The notes under the pieces were generated by a model, which saw nothing but the letters and a program-made list of their open reading frames with translations, did not search any database and had not been told where the DNA came from. Of a stretch of 64,000 nucleotides of DNA, positions 14,415-23,495 are shown piece after piece. A program made the translations under genes and the position numbers. Location of the stretch: contig NZ_CAJUCP010000014.1 of NCBI RefSeq assembly GCF_910585425.1, positions 19,541 to 83,540 on the forward strand, in the 5' to 3' direction. Each line of letters opens with the position of its first letter. Positions within the stretch are counted from its first letter, which is position 1. The DNA is from an uncultured Acetatifactor sp. (GTDB taxonomy: Bacteria; Bacillota; Clostridia; Lachnospirales; Lachnospiraceae).

Positions 14415-17400
14415 ATGGAGAAAAACAGAATACGTCCGACAGCCGGTACCAGGGTCACACGTATGAGTTATGCACGACAAAAAGAAGTCTTGGAGATGCC
14501 CGACCTGCTCGAAGTCCAGAAGAATTCCTATCAGTGGTTTCTGGGTGAGGGCCTGAAGGAAGCTTTTGACGACATATCTCCCATCGCGGACTACAGCGGC
14601 TCCTTGAGTCTGGAATTTGTGGACTTTGAGCTGAGCAAGAAGGACGTGAAGTATTCCATCGAGGAATGCAAGGAGAGGGACGCCACCTATGCGGCGCCTC
14701 TGACGGTAACGGTACGCCTCTATAATAAAGAAAAAGAAGAAATCAGTGAACATAAGATTTTCATGGGCGATCTGCCTCTGATGACAGAGACCGGCACTTT
14801 CGTGATCAACGGCGCGGAGCGTGTCATTGTAAGCCAGTTGGTGCGTTCCCCCGGCATCTACTATGCCATCGGACACGACAAGCTGGGCAAGAGGCTGTAC
14901 TCCTGTACCGTAATCCCCAGCCGGGGCGCGTGGCTGGAGTATGAGACGGACTCCAACGATGTCTTCTATGTCCGCGTGGACAGGACCCGTAAGGTTCCCG
15001 TCACGGTTCTGATCCGCGCCCTGGGAATCGGCACCAATGACGAGATCCGGGAGGTGTTCGGCGACGAGCCCAAGATAGAGGCCAGCTTTACCAAGGACAC
15101 TGCTGAGAATTATCAGGAGGGTCTGTTAGAGCTGTACAAAAAGATCCGCCCCGGCGAGCCCTTGAGCGTGGAGAGCGCCGAGAGCCTGATTAACGCCATG
15201 TTCTTCGACCCCCGCAGATACGACCTGGCCAAGGTAGGCAGATACAAGTTCAACAAGAAGCTGTCCATGCGCAACCGGATCAGGGACCAGATCCTGGCGG
15301 CGGACGTGGTGGATCCCTCCACAGGGGAGATTCTGGCCGCGGCAGGCGAGAAGGTGGACATGGAGCTGGCGGACAGGATTCAGAATGCCGCCGTTCCCTT
15401 CGTATATATCCAGACGGAGGAGAAGAACGTGAAGGTCCTCTCCAATATGATGGTGGACCTGACGGCCTATGTGGACTGCAACCCCAGGGACTTCGGCATC
15501 CGGGAGAAGGTGTACTATCCCGTGCTGGCCCAGATTCTGGAGGAGTTCGCAGACGATCCGGAGAAGCTGGCGGAGGCTCTGAAGAAGAACGCCCATGAGC
15601 TGGTGCCCAAGCATATCACCAAGGAGGACATCATCGCCTCCATCAACTACAATATGCATCTGGAGTACGGCCTTGGGAACGATGATGATATCGACCATCT
15701 GGGCAACAGGCGCATCCGCTGCGTGGGAGAGCTTCTGCAGAACCAGTACCGCATCGGCCTGTCCCGCATGGAGAGGGTGGTGCGGGAGCGCATGACCACC
15801 CATGACGCGGACGAGATTTCGCCCCAGTCCCTGATTAACATCAAGCCTGTGACGGCTGCGGTGAAGGAATTCTTCGGTTCCTCCCAGCTGTCCCAGTTCA
15901 TGGACCAGAACAATCCGCTGGCGGAGCTGACCAACAAGAGGCGTCTGTCCGCCCTGGGCCCCGGCGGTCTGTCCAGAGACCGGGCCGGATTCGAGGTGCG
16001 CGACGTGCACTACTCCCACTACGGGAGGATGTGCCCCATCGAGACCCCTGAAGGCCCCAACATCGGCCTGATCAACTACCTGGCCAGCTATGCCAGGATC
16101 AACGATTACGGATTCATCGAAGCGCCCTACAGGAAGGTGGACAAAACCGACCCGAAGAATCCGGTGGTCACGGACCAGGTGGTCTATATGACCGCGGACG
16201 AAGAGGACAACTATCATGTGGCCCAGGCCAGCGAGGCGCTGGACCAGGAGGGGCATTTCGTGCGTACCACCGTGTCCGGCCGTTACCGGGAGGAGACATC
16301 GGAGTATCCCCGTTCCATGTTCGACTACATGGACGTATCTCCCCGCATGGTGTTCTCCGTGGCCACGGCGCTGATTCCTTTCCTGCAGAACGACGATGCC
16401 AACCGCGCGCTGATGGGCTCCAACATGCAGCGCCAGGCCGTGCCGCTTCTGGGGACGGAGGCGCCTGTGGTGGGCACGGGCATGGAGCCCAAGGCTGCCG
16501 TGGACTCCGGCGTCTGCGTGGTGGCGAAGAAAGCGGGGACAATCGACTACGTGTCCTCCGCCATGATCCGGATGACCTATGATGACGGTGAGAAGGCAGA
16601 GTTCCGCCTGACCAAGTTTACCAGGAGCAACCAATCCAACTGCTACAACCAGAAGCCCATTGTATTCAAGGGCGATCATGTGGAGGCGGGGGCGGTGATC
16701 GCGGACGGCCCGTCCACGGCCATGGGCGAGCTGGCCCTGGGCAAGAACCCCCTGATCGGCTTCATGACATGGGAGGGCTATAATTACGAGGATGCCGTAC
16801 TGATCAGCGAGCGGCTGGTGCAGGACGATGTGTATACCTCCGTGCATATAGAGGAGTATGAGGCGGAAGCCCGCGACACCAAGCTGGGGCCCGAGGAGAT
16901 CACGAGAGACGTGCCCGGCGTGGGCGACGATGCCTTGAAGGACCTGGACGACAGGGGAATCATCCGCATCGGCGCGGAGGTCCGTGCCGGCGATATCCTG
17001 GTGGGCAAGGTGACCCCCAAGGGGGAGACCGAGCTGACGGCGGAGGAGCGCCTGCTGCGCGCTATCTTCGGCGAGAAGGCCAGGGAAGTCCGCGACACCT
17101 CCCTGAAGGTGCCCCACGGCGAATACGGCATTGTAGTAGACGCCAAGGTGTTCACCAGGGAGAACAGCGACGAGCTCTCCCCCGGCGTGAACCAGGCGGT
17201 GCGCATCTATATCGCACAGAAGAGAAAGCTTTCCGTGGGCGACAAGATGGCAGGCCGCCACGGCAACAAGGGCGTGGTGTCCCGCGTGCTGCCCGTGGAG
17301 GATATGCCCTACCTGCCCAACGGCCGTTCCCTGGACATTGTGCTGAATCCCCTGGGCGTGCCTTCCCGTATGAACATCGGGCAGGTGCTGGAGATTCACC

Positions 17401-18299
17401 TGTCCCTGGCGGCAAAGGCCCTTGGATTCAACGTTGCCACCCCGATTTTCGACGGGGCCAACGAGAATGATATTATGGACACTCTGGATCTGGCCAACGA
17501 TTATGTCAATCTGGAGTGGGAGGAATTTGAGGCGAAGCACAAAGACGAGCTGCTTCCCGAGGTGCTGCAGTACCTTTCCGACAACAGGGAGCACAGGGAG
17601 CTGTGGAAGGGCGTGGAGATTTCCAGGGACGGGAAAGTCCGCCTACGGGACGGCAGGACGGGCGAGTTCTTCGACAGCCCTGTCACCATCGGCCACATGC
17701 ATTACCTGAAGCTCCATCACCTGGTGGACGACAAGATTCATGCCCGTTCCACCGGACCGTACTCTCTGGTGACCCAGCAGCCCCTGGGCGGCAAGGCCCA
17801 GTTCGGCGGCCAGCGCTTCGGAGAGATGGAGGTGTGGGCCCTGGAGGCCTACGGCGCGTCCTATACCCTGCAGGAGATCCTCACGGTGAAGTCCGACGAC
17901 GTGGTGGGCCGCGTGAAGACCTATGAGGCCATCATCAAGGGGGAGAATATCCCCGAGCCCGGCATTCCCGAATCCTTCAAGGTGCTGCTGAAGGAGCTGC
18001 AGGCCCTGGGACTGGACGTGAGGGTGCTGCGGGAGGACCAGACGGAAGTGGAGATCATGGAGACCATCGATTACGGCGACACGGATTACCGCTTCGAGAT
18101 GGGAGACGACCGCAAATACGACGATTATGACAATGGCTCTCTGGGCACCATGGGATATCAGGCGCAGGAGTTCGACGAGAGCGGTGAACTGATGAACTCT
18201 GAGGACGAGGAAGACGAGGATGAGGACTTCGAGGACGAGGAAGACGGCATGGACTTCGAAGAGGATTCCGAGGACTTCGGGGAGGTTGAGGAATTCTGA
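14415..18299 (+). CDS. rpoB: DNA-directed RNA polymerase subunit beta
   Basis: A 1294-residue catalytic subunit. All main regions are recognisable, including the rifamycin pocket (SSQLSQFMDQNNPLAELTNK, about 489-508, then GPGGLSRDRAGFEVRDVH) and the C-terminal GGKAQFGGQRFGEMEVWALEA. The residue equivalent to E. coli His526 is Asn507, a substitution tied to rifamycin resistance. The C-terminus has an acidic extension of about 60 residues, mostly Asp and Glu. The ATG at 14415 is preferred to a TTG or ATG upstream because the family starts MEKNRIRP. Confidence 0.98.
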   Translation: MEKNRIRPTAGTRVTRMSYARQKEVLEMPDLLEVQKNSYQWFLGEGLKEAFDDISPIADYSGSLSLEFVDFELSKKDVKYSIEECKERDATYAAPLTVTVRLYNKEKEEISEHKIFMGDLPLMTETGTFVINGAERVIVSQLVRSPGIYYAIGHDKLGKRLYSCTVIPSRGAWLEYETDSNDVFYVRVDRTRKVPVTVLIRALGIGTNDEIREVFGDEPKIEASFTKDTAENYQEGLLELYKKIRPGEPLSVESAESLINAMFFDPRRYDLAKVGRYKFNKKLSMRNRIRDQILAADVVDPSTGEILAAAGEKVDMELADRIQNAAVPFVYIQTEEKNVKVLSNMMVDLTAYVDCNPRDFGIREKVYYPVLAQILEEFADDPEKLAEALKKNAHELVPKHITKEDIIASINYNMHLEYGLGNDDDIDHLGNRRIRCVGELLQNQYRIGLSRMERVVRERMTTHDADEISPQSLINIKPVTAAVKEFFGSSQLSQFMDQNNPLAELTNKRRLSALGPGGLSRDRAGFEVRDVHYSHYGRMCPIETPEGPNIGLINYLASYARINDYGFIEAPYRKVDKTDPKNPVVTDQVVYMTADEEDNYHVAQASEALDQEGHFVRTTVSGRYREETSEYPRSMFDYMDVSPRMVFSVATALIPFLQNDDANRALMGSNMQRQAVPLLGTEAPVVGTGMEPKAAVDSGVCVVAKKAGTIDYVSSAMIRMTYDDGEKAEFRLTKFTRSNQSNCYNQKPIVFKGDHVEAGAVIADGPSTAMGELALGKNPLIGFMTWEGYNYEDAVLISERLVQDDVYTSVHIEEYEAEARDTKLGPEEITRDVPGVGDDALKDLDDRGIIRIGAEVRAGDILVGKVTPKGETELTAEERLLRAIFGEKAREVRDTSLKVPHGEYGIVVDAKVFTRENSDELSPGVNQAVRIYIAQKRKLSVGDKMAGRHGNKGVVSRVLPVEDMPYLPNGRSLDIVLNPLGVPSRMNIGQVLEIHLSLAAKALGFNVATPIFDGANENDIMDTLDLANDYVNLEWEEFEAKHKDELLPEVLQYLSDNREHRELWKGVEISRDGKVRLRDGRTGEFFDSPVTIGHMHYLKLHHLVDDKIHARSTGPYSLVTQQPLGGKAQFGGQRFGEMEVWALEAYGASYTLQEILTVKSDDVVGRVKTYEAIIKGENIPEPGIPESFKVLLKELQALGLDVRVLREDQTEVEIMETIDYGDTDYRFEMGDDRKYDDYDNGSLGTMGYQAQEFDESGELMNSEDEEDEDEDFEDEEDGMDFEEDSEDFGEVEEF

Positions 18300-18390
18300 T
18301 GCCGGTTCGTGGCGGCCCGGGCCGCACAGAGCGATTACCCATTAGGAATCGTCAGATTCCTTGGGAAAAAGTAAGGAAGGAGTGCCATTC

Positions 18391-21300
18391 ATGTCAGAGA
18401 CAAAAAATGAGGCAACAGCATACCAGCCTATGACCTTTGACGCCATCAAAATAGGCCTGGCTTCACCTGAAAAGATCCGCGAATGGTCCCATGGCGAGGT
18501 CATGAAGCCCGAAACCATCAACTACAGGACGCTGAAGCCCGAGAGGGACGGCCTGTTCTGCGAGAAGATATTCGGGCCCAACAAGGACTGGGAGTGCCAT
18601 TGCGGAAAATATAAGAAGATCAGATACAAGGGCGTAGTCTGCGACCGCTGCGGCGTTGAGGTGACGAAATCCAGCGTCCGCAGGGAGCGCATGGGCCATA
18701 TCGAGCTGGCCGCGCCTGTGTCCCATATCTGGTATTTCAAGGGGATTCCCAGCCGGATGGGACTGATTCTGGACCTCTCCCCCAGAGTACTGGAGAAGGT
18801 GCTCTATTTCGCCTCCTATATCGTGTTGGATCCCGGCGAGACGGGCCTGGACTTTAAGCAGATCCTGTCCGAGAAGGAATACCAGGATGCCAGGGAGATG
18901 TATGGGAACAAGTTCCGGGTAGGCATGGGCGCGGAGGCCATCAAGGAGCTGCTCCAGGCCATCGACCTGGAACTGGAGGCGGAGGAGCTGAAGGCCGGCC
19001 TGAAGGAGTCCTCCGGCCAGAAGCGGGCCCGCATCATCAAGAGGCTGGAGGTGGTGGAGGCTTTCCGGGAATCCGGGAATATGCCTGACTGGATGATTAT
19101 GGACGTGATTCCGGTGATTCCGCCGGACATCCGCCCCATGGTGCAGTTGGACGGCGGCAGGTTCGCCACCTCCGACCTGAACGACTTATACAGAAGGATC
19201 ATCAACAGGAACAACCGCTTAAAGAGGCTGCTGGAGCTGGGCGCTCCGGACATCATCGTCCGCAACGAGAAGAGGATGCTGCAGGAGGCTGTGGACGCCC
19301 TGATCGACAACGGGCGCAGAGGCCGTCCTGTGACAGGCCCCGGCAACCGTGCCCTGAAATCCCTGTCAGACATGCTCAAGGGCAAGACGGGACGGTTCCG
19401 CCAGAACCTCCTGGGCAAGCGCGTGGACTATTCCGGCCGTTCCGTTATCGTGGTGGGGCCGGAGCTGAAGATCTACCAGTGCGGCCTGCCCAAGGAGATG
19501 GCCATTGAGCTGTTCAAGCCCTTCGTGATGAAGGAGCTGGTGGCCAAGTGCATCAGCCAGAACATCAAGAACGCCAAGAAGCTGGTGGATAAGATGGACA
19601 ATCAGGTCTGGGACGTGCTGGAGGAGGTCATCAAGGAGCATCCCGTGATGCTCAACCGCGCCCCCACTCTGCACAGGCTGGGCATCCAGGCATTCGAGCC
19701 CATTCTGGTAGAGGGTAAGGCCATCAAGCTCCACCCCCTGGTGTGTACGGCTTTCAACGCGGACTTTGACGGAGACCAGATGGCAGTGCATCTGCCCCTT
19801 TCCGTGGAGGCCCAGGCGGAGTGCCGCTTCCTGCTCCTGTCGCCCAACAACCTGTTGAAGCCCTCCGACGGCGGCCCTGTGGCAGTGCCGTCCCAGGACA
19901 TGGTGCTGGGCATCTACTACCTGACCCAGGAGAGGCCGGGTTCCCTGGGAGAGGGGAAGTTCTTCAAGAACGTGAACGAGGCCATACTGGCTTATGAGAA
20001 TAAATATCTGACCCTGCACTCCAGGATCACCGTCAGGGTGTCCAAGAAGAACGCGGAGGGCGAGACTGTCACCGGAAATGTAGAATGTACGCTGGGACGT
20101 TTCATCTTCAACGAAATCCTGCCCCAGGACCTGGGCTTCGTGGACAGGAGCGTGCCGGAGAACTTCCTGAAGCCGGAGGTGGACTTCCATGTGGACAAAA
20201 AGGGCCTGAAGAAGATTCTGGAGAAGGTCATCAACACCCACGGCGCGTCCAGGACGGCGGAGGTGCTGGACGATGTGAAGTCCATCGGCTACAAGTATTC
20301 CACCCAGGCGGCCATGACGGTGTCCATCTCCGACATGACCGTGCCTGCCAAAAAGCCGGAGCTGCTGGCCCAGGCCCAGGCCACCGTGGATAAGATCTCC
20401 ACCAACTTCCGCAGGGGCCTGATCACCGAGGAGGAGCGCTACCGCGCGGTGGTGGAGACCTGGAACGAGACCGATAAGGAACTGACGGACGTGCTGCTGG
20501 CAGGTCTGGACAAATACAACAATATCTTCATGATGGCGGACTCCGGCGCCCGTGGCTCCAACCAGCAGATCAAGCAGCTTGCGGGCATGCGCGGTCTGAT
20601 GGCGGATACCACAGGCCGTACCATCGAGCTGCCGATTAAGTCGAATTTCCGTGAAGGACTGGACGTTCTGGAGTATTTCATGTCCGCCCACGGTGCCCGC
20701 AAGGGTCTGTCCGACACGGCGCTGCGCACCGCCGACTCCGGTTACCTGACCAGGCGAATGGTGGACGTGTCCCAGGAGCTGAGCATCCGGGAGGTGGACT
20801 GCAGCGAGGACAGGACGGAGATTCCGGGCATGACGGTGAAGGCCTTCATGGACGGCAAGGAGACCATCGAGGGCCTGAAGGACAGGATCACGGGGAGATA
20901 TTCCTGTGAGGACATTTACGATAAGGACGGGGAGCTGATCGTCAAGCATAACCACATGATCACTCCCGGCCGCGCGGCCAGGATCCTGAGCACAGGGGTG
21001 GACGAGAAGGGAGAGCCCATCGAGGCGATCAAGATCCGTACCATCCTCACCTGCCGCTCCCATGTGGGCATCTGCGCGAAATGCTACGGCGCCAACATGG
21101 CCACGGGCGAGCCCGTGCAGGTGGGCGAAGCGGTAGGCATCATCGCCGCCCAGTCCATCGGTGAGCCCGGAACCCAGCTTACCATGCGTACCTTCCACAC
21201 CGGCGGCGTGGCGGGCGACGATATCACACAGGGTCTTCCCCGTGTAGAGGAGCTGTTCGAGGCCAGAAAGCCCAAGGGCCTTGCGATCATCGCGGAATTC

Positions 21301-22233
21301 GGCGGCAAGGCGGAGCTGCGGGACACCAAGAAGAAGCGCGAGGTGGTCATCACCAATGAGGAGACCGGCGAGAGCAAGGCATACCTGATTCCCTACGGCT
21401 CCCGCATCAAGGTGCTGGACGGCCAGGTGCTGGAGGCCGGAGACGAGCTGACGGAAGGAAGCGTGAACCCCCACGACCTGCTGAAGATCAAGGGCATCCG
21501 CGCCGTGCAGGATTATATGCTGCGGGAGGTACAGAGGGTGTACCGCTTACAGGGCGTGGACATCGCGGATAAGCACATCGAGGTCATCGTGCGCCAGATG
21601 CTGAAGAAGGTGCGCATCGAGAACAGCGGGGACACGGATTTCCTGCCGGGGACGCTGGTGGACGTGCTGGAATATGAGGACATGAACGAATCCCTCTACT
21701 CGGAGGGCAAGGAGCTGGCGGAGGGAAAGCAGGTGCTGTTAGGCATCACTAAGGCCGCTCTGGCCACCAATTCCTTCCTGTCGGCCGCATCCTTCCAGGA
21801 GACCACAAAGGTGCTGACAGAGGCTGCCATCAAGGGCAAGATAGACAATCTGATCGGCCTGAAGGAGAACGTCATCATCGGTAAGCTGATTCCCGTGGGA
21901 ACCGGCATGAAGCGCTACCGCAACACGAGGCTGAACACAGACGAGCTGGAGACCATCTCCTTTGACGAGCTGGGGGACGAGGAATTCAACGAAGCCGTGG
22001 ACGGTGAGGGATTCGACGATATGCCGGAGGAGTCCATGGAGGACGGGGATATCGAAGAGACTGACCAGGCGGATGCCGAGGACTTCCTGGATGAGACGGA
22101 AGATGCCGGGGACGGCGCGTATGTGGATGAAGAGGACGCATACGAGGAAGAGTACACAGAGGACGAGGAAGAGTACGACGAGGACATGGAGGACTCTGAG
22201 GAAGAGGACGACATGACCGAAGAAGACCGGTAG
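18391..22233 (+). CDS. rpoC: DNA-directed RNA polymerase subunit beta-prime
   Basis: A 1280-residue subunit holding the active-site magnesium loop NADFDGDQM (456-464). The N-terminal zinc site starts at C69 (CHCGKYKKIRYKGVVCDRCG). The C-terminus has SIGEPGTQLTMRTFHTGG. It ends with an extreme acidic tail of about 90 residues that matches the one on the beta subunit. GGAAGGAG precedes the ATG; the spacer from rpoB is 91 bases. Confidence 0.98.
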   Translation: MSETKNEATAYQPMTFDAIKIGLASPEKIREWSHGEVMKPETINYRTLKPERDGLFCEKIFGPNKDWECHCGKYKKIRYKGVVCDRCGVEVTKSSVRRERMGHIELAAPVSHIWYFKGIPSRMGLILDLSPRVLEKVLYFASYIVLDPGETGLDFKQILSEKEYQDAREMYGNKFRVGMGAEAIKELLQAIDLELEAEELKAGLKESSGQKRARIIKRLEVVEAFRESGNMPDWMIMDVIPVIPPDIRPMVQLDGGRFATSDLNDLYRRIINRNNRLKRLLELGAPDIIVRNEKRMLQEAVDALIDNGRRGRPVTGPGNRALKSLSDMLKGKTGRFRQNLLGKRVDYSGRSVIVVGPELKIYQCGLPKEMAIELFKPFVMKELVAKCISQNIKNAKKLVDKMDNQVWDVLEEVIKEHPVMLNRAPTLHRLGIQAFEPILVEGKAIKLHPLVCTAFNADFDGDQMAVHLPLSVEAQAECRFLLLSPNNLLKPSDGGPVAVPSQDMVLGIYYLTQERPGSLGEGKFFKNVNEAILAYENKYLTLHSRITVRVSKKNAEGETVTGNVECTLGRFIFNEILPQDLGFVDRSVPENFLKPEVDFHVDKKGLKKILEKVINTHGASRTAEVLDDVKSIGYKYSTQAAMTVSISDMTVPAKKPELLAQAQATVDKISTNFRRGLITEEERYRAVVETWNETDKELTDVLLAGLDKYNNIFMMADSGARGSNQQIKQLAGMRGLMADTTGRTIELPIKSNFREGLDVLEYFMSAHGARKGLSDTALRTADSGYLTRRMVDVSQELSIREVDCSEDRTEIPGMTVKAFMDGKETIEGLKDRITGRYSCEDIYDKDGELIVKHNHMITPGRAARILSTGVDEKGEPIEAIKIRTILTCRSHVGICAKCYGANMATGEPVQVGEAVGIIAAQSIGEPGTQLTMRTFHTGGVAGDDITQGLPRVEELFEARKPKGLAIIAEFGGKAELRDTKKKREVVITNEETGESKAYLIPYGSRIKVLDGQVLEAGDELTEGSVNPHDLLKIKGIRAVQDYMLREVQRVYRLQGVDIADKHIEVIVRQMLKKVRIENSGDTDFLPGTLVDVLEYEDMNESLYSEGKELAEGKQVLLGITKAALATNSFLSAASFQETTKVLTEAAIKGKIDNLIGLKENVIIGKLIPVGTGMKRYRNTRLNTDELETISFDELGDEEFNEAVDGEGFDDMPEESMEDGDIEETDQADAEDFLDETEDAGDGAYVDEEDAYEEEYTEDEEEYDEDMEDSEEEDDMTEEDR

Positions 22234-22331
22234 AGCCGGATAGAACTGAAGAGACAAAACGGGCCGTCGGCGACAGGCTGAAGGACGCGGATGCGCGGTT
22301 TTCAGGAACGGAACAGACGGCAGAGCGATAA

Positions 22332-22370
22332 GGCAGGAGGGTGCGGCGAACAGGACGGCACCCTCCTGCC
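22332..22370 (+). terminator. GC-rich hairpin after rpoC
   Basis: A perfect 13-bp stem, GGCAGGAGGGTGC and GCACCCTCCTGCC, with a 13-base loop but no T tract. It is probably the end of the rpoBC transcript or a processing site. Confidence 0.55.
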
Positions 22371-22433
22371 ATATGGAAACCTTCAAAGGGGGAGGGGTCT
22401 TCCGGGGAGAGGGCCCTGTGCCCATGACAGATT

Positions 22434-22489
22434 GGATGCCCGCCAAAGGTGGGATGCCCGCCTAAAGGGTAGAGGCCGGGATGCCCGCT
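22434..22489. repeat. Three copies of GGATGCCCGC
   Basis: Copies begin at 22434, 22452 and 22479 in the short spacer ahead of the reductase gene. No function is evident. Confidence 0.6.
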
Positions 22490-22514
22490 ATGGCCGGGCG
22501 GAGAGGGACAGAAC

Positions 22515-23399
22515 ATGAAGATATTTGTGACAGGAGTGAGAGGACAACTGGGCCACGATGTGGTGGAGGAGCTGGAGAAGCGCGGCATCGAGGCCGTGGG
22601 CGTGGACATTCAGGAGATGGACATCACCGATGCGGGCAGCGTAGACAGGGTCATCAAAGCGGCAGCCCCGGACACGGTGATCCACTGCGCCGCCTACACG
22701 GCGGTGGACGCGGCGGAGGACAATGAAGAGGCCTGCCGCAAGGTGAACGCGGACGGTCCCCGGAACATCGCCAGGGTGTGCAGGGAGCTGGACATCCCCA
22801 TGCTCTACATCAGCTCGGACTATGTGTTCGACGGCAAGGGCAGTTCGGGATGGAAGCCGGATGATGTCTGTAATCCACAGAGCGTATACGGATTGACGAA
22901 ATATGAGGGAGAGCTGGCTGTGAAGGAGCTCCTGGACAAGTATTTCATCGTCCGCATCACATGGACCTTCGGCGTCAACGGCAAGAATTTCGTGAAGACC
23001 ATGCTGAACCTGTCCAAGAACCACGACACCATCCGGGTGGTGAACGACCAGTTCGGATCGCCCTCCTACACCTACGACCTGGCGAAGCTCCTGGTGGACA
23101 TGGTGCTCACGGACAGATACGGCATCTACCACGCCACCAATGAGGGCATCGCATCCTGGTATGACTTCGCCTGCGCCATCTTCAGGGAGGCGGGCATCGA
23201 GATGAACGTGGTGCCCGTGACCACAGAGGAGTACGGGGCGAAGGCAAAGCGCCCGGCCAACAGCCGGATGGACAAGGAGAAGCTGGTGGAGAACGGATTC
23301 CACCGCCTGCCTACCTGGCAGGACGCGCTGGCAAGGTATATCAGAGCCCTGCAGGAGGCCGGATTTTTCGAGGAGGCTGGAATCACCCGACAGAGCTGA
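22515..23399 (+). CDS. dTDP-4-dehydrorhamnose reductase family protein (RmlD/RfbD-like)
   Basis: A 294-residue NAD(P)H-dependent short-chain dehydrogenase of the RmlD substrate-binding family, which makes dTDP-L-rhamnose from its 4-keto precursor. It shows the Rossmann motif TGVRGQLG (6-13), HCAAYTAVDAAE, the serine-containing SSDYVFDG and the catalytic YGLTK. No rmlABC genes are adjacent, so the assignment to rhamnose is by family only; methionine adenosyltransferase beta-like relatives share the fold. It is the first gene after rpoC. Confidence 0.85.
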   Translation: MKIFVTGVRGQLGHDVVEELEKRGIEAVGVDIQEMDITDAGSVDRVIKAAAPDTVIHCAAYTAVDAAEDNEEACRKVNADGPRNIARVCRELDIPMLYISSDYVFDGKGSSGWKPDDVCNPQSVYGLTKYEGELAVKELLDKYFIVRITWTFGVNGKNFVKTMLNLSKNHDTIRVVNDQFGSPSYTYDLAKLLVDMVLTDRYGIYHATNEGIASWYDFACAIFREAGIEMNVVPVTTEEYGAKAKRPANSRMDKEKLVENGFHRLPTWQDALARYIRALQEAGFFEEAGITRQS

Positions 23400-23495
23400 G
23401 CGCCATGACCCAACAGCCTGCCGCCCCGGGCTGTCTGCGGACAAGGCGGCCGGCTGTCTCTGTCGGCTGCCCCGGGGCATGTAAGGAGACACAGA

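Noticed and set aside
15126..17594. 822-codon open frame on the minus strand
   Set aside because: It lies wholly opposite rpoB. The product is rich in His, Gly, Leu and Val as expected from reverse-reading a G+C-biased gene, and there is no ribosome site.
19366..21474. 702-codon open frame on the minus strand
   Set aside because: Same pattern opposite rpoC; a mirror of codon bias.
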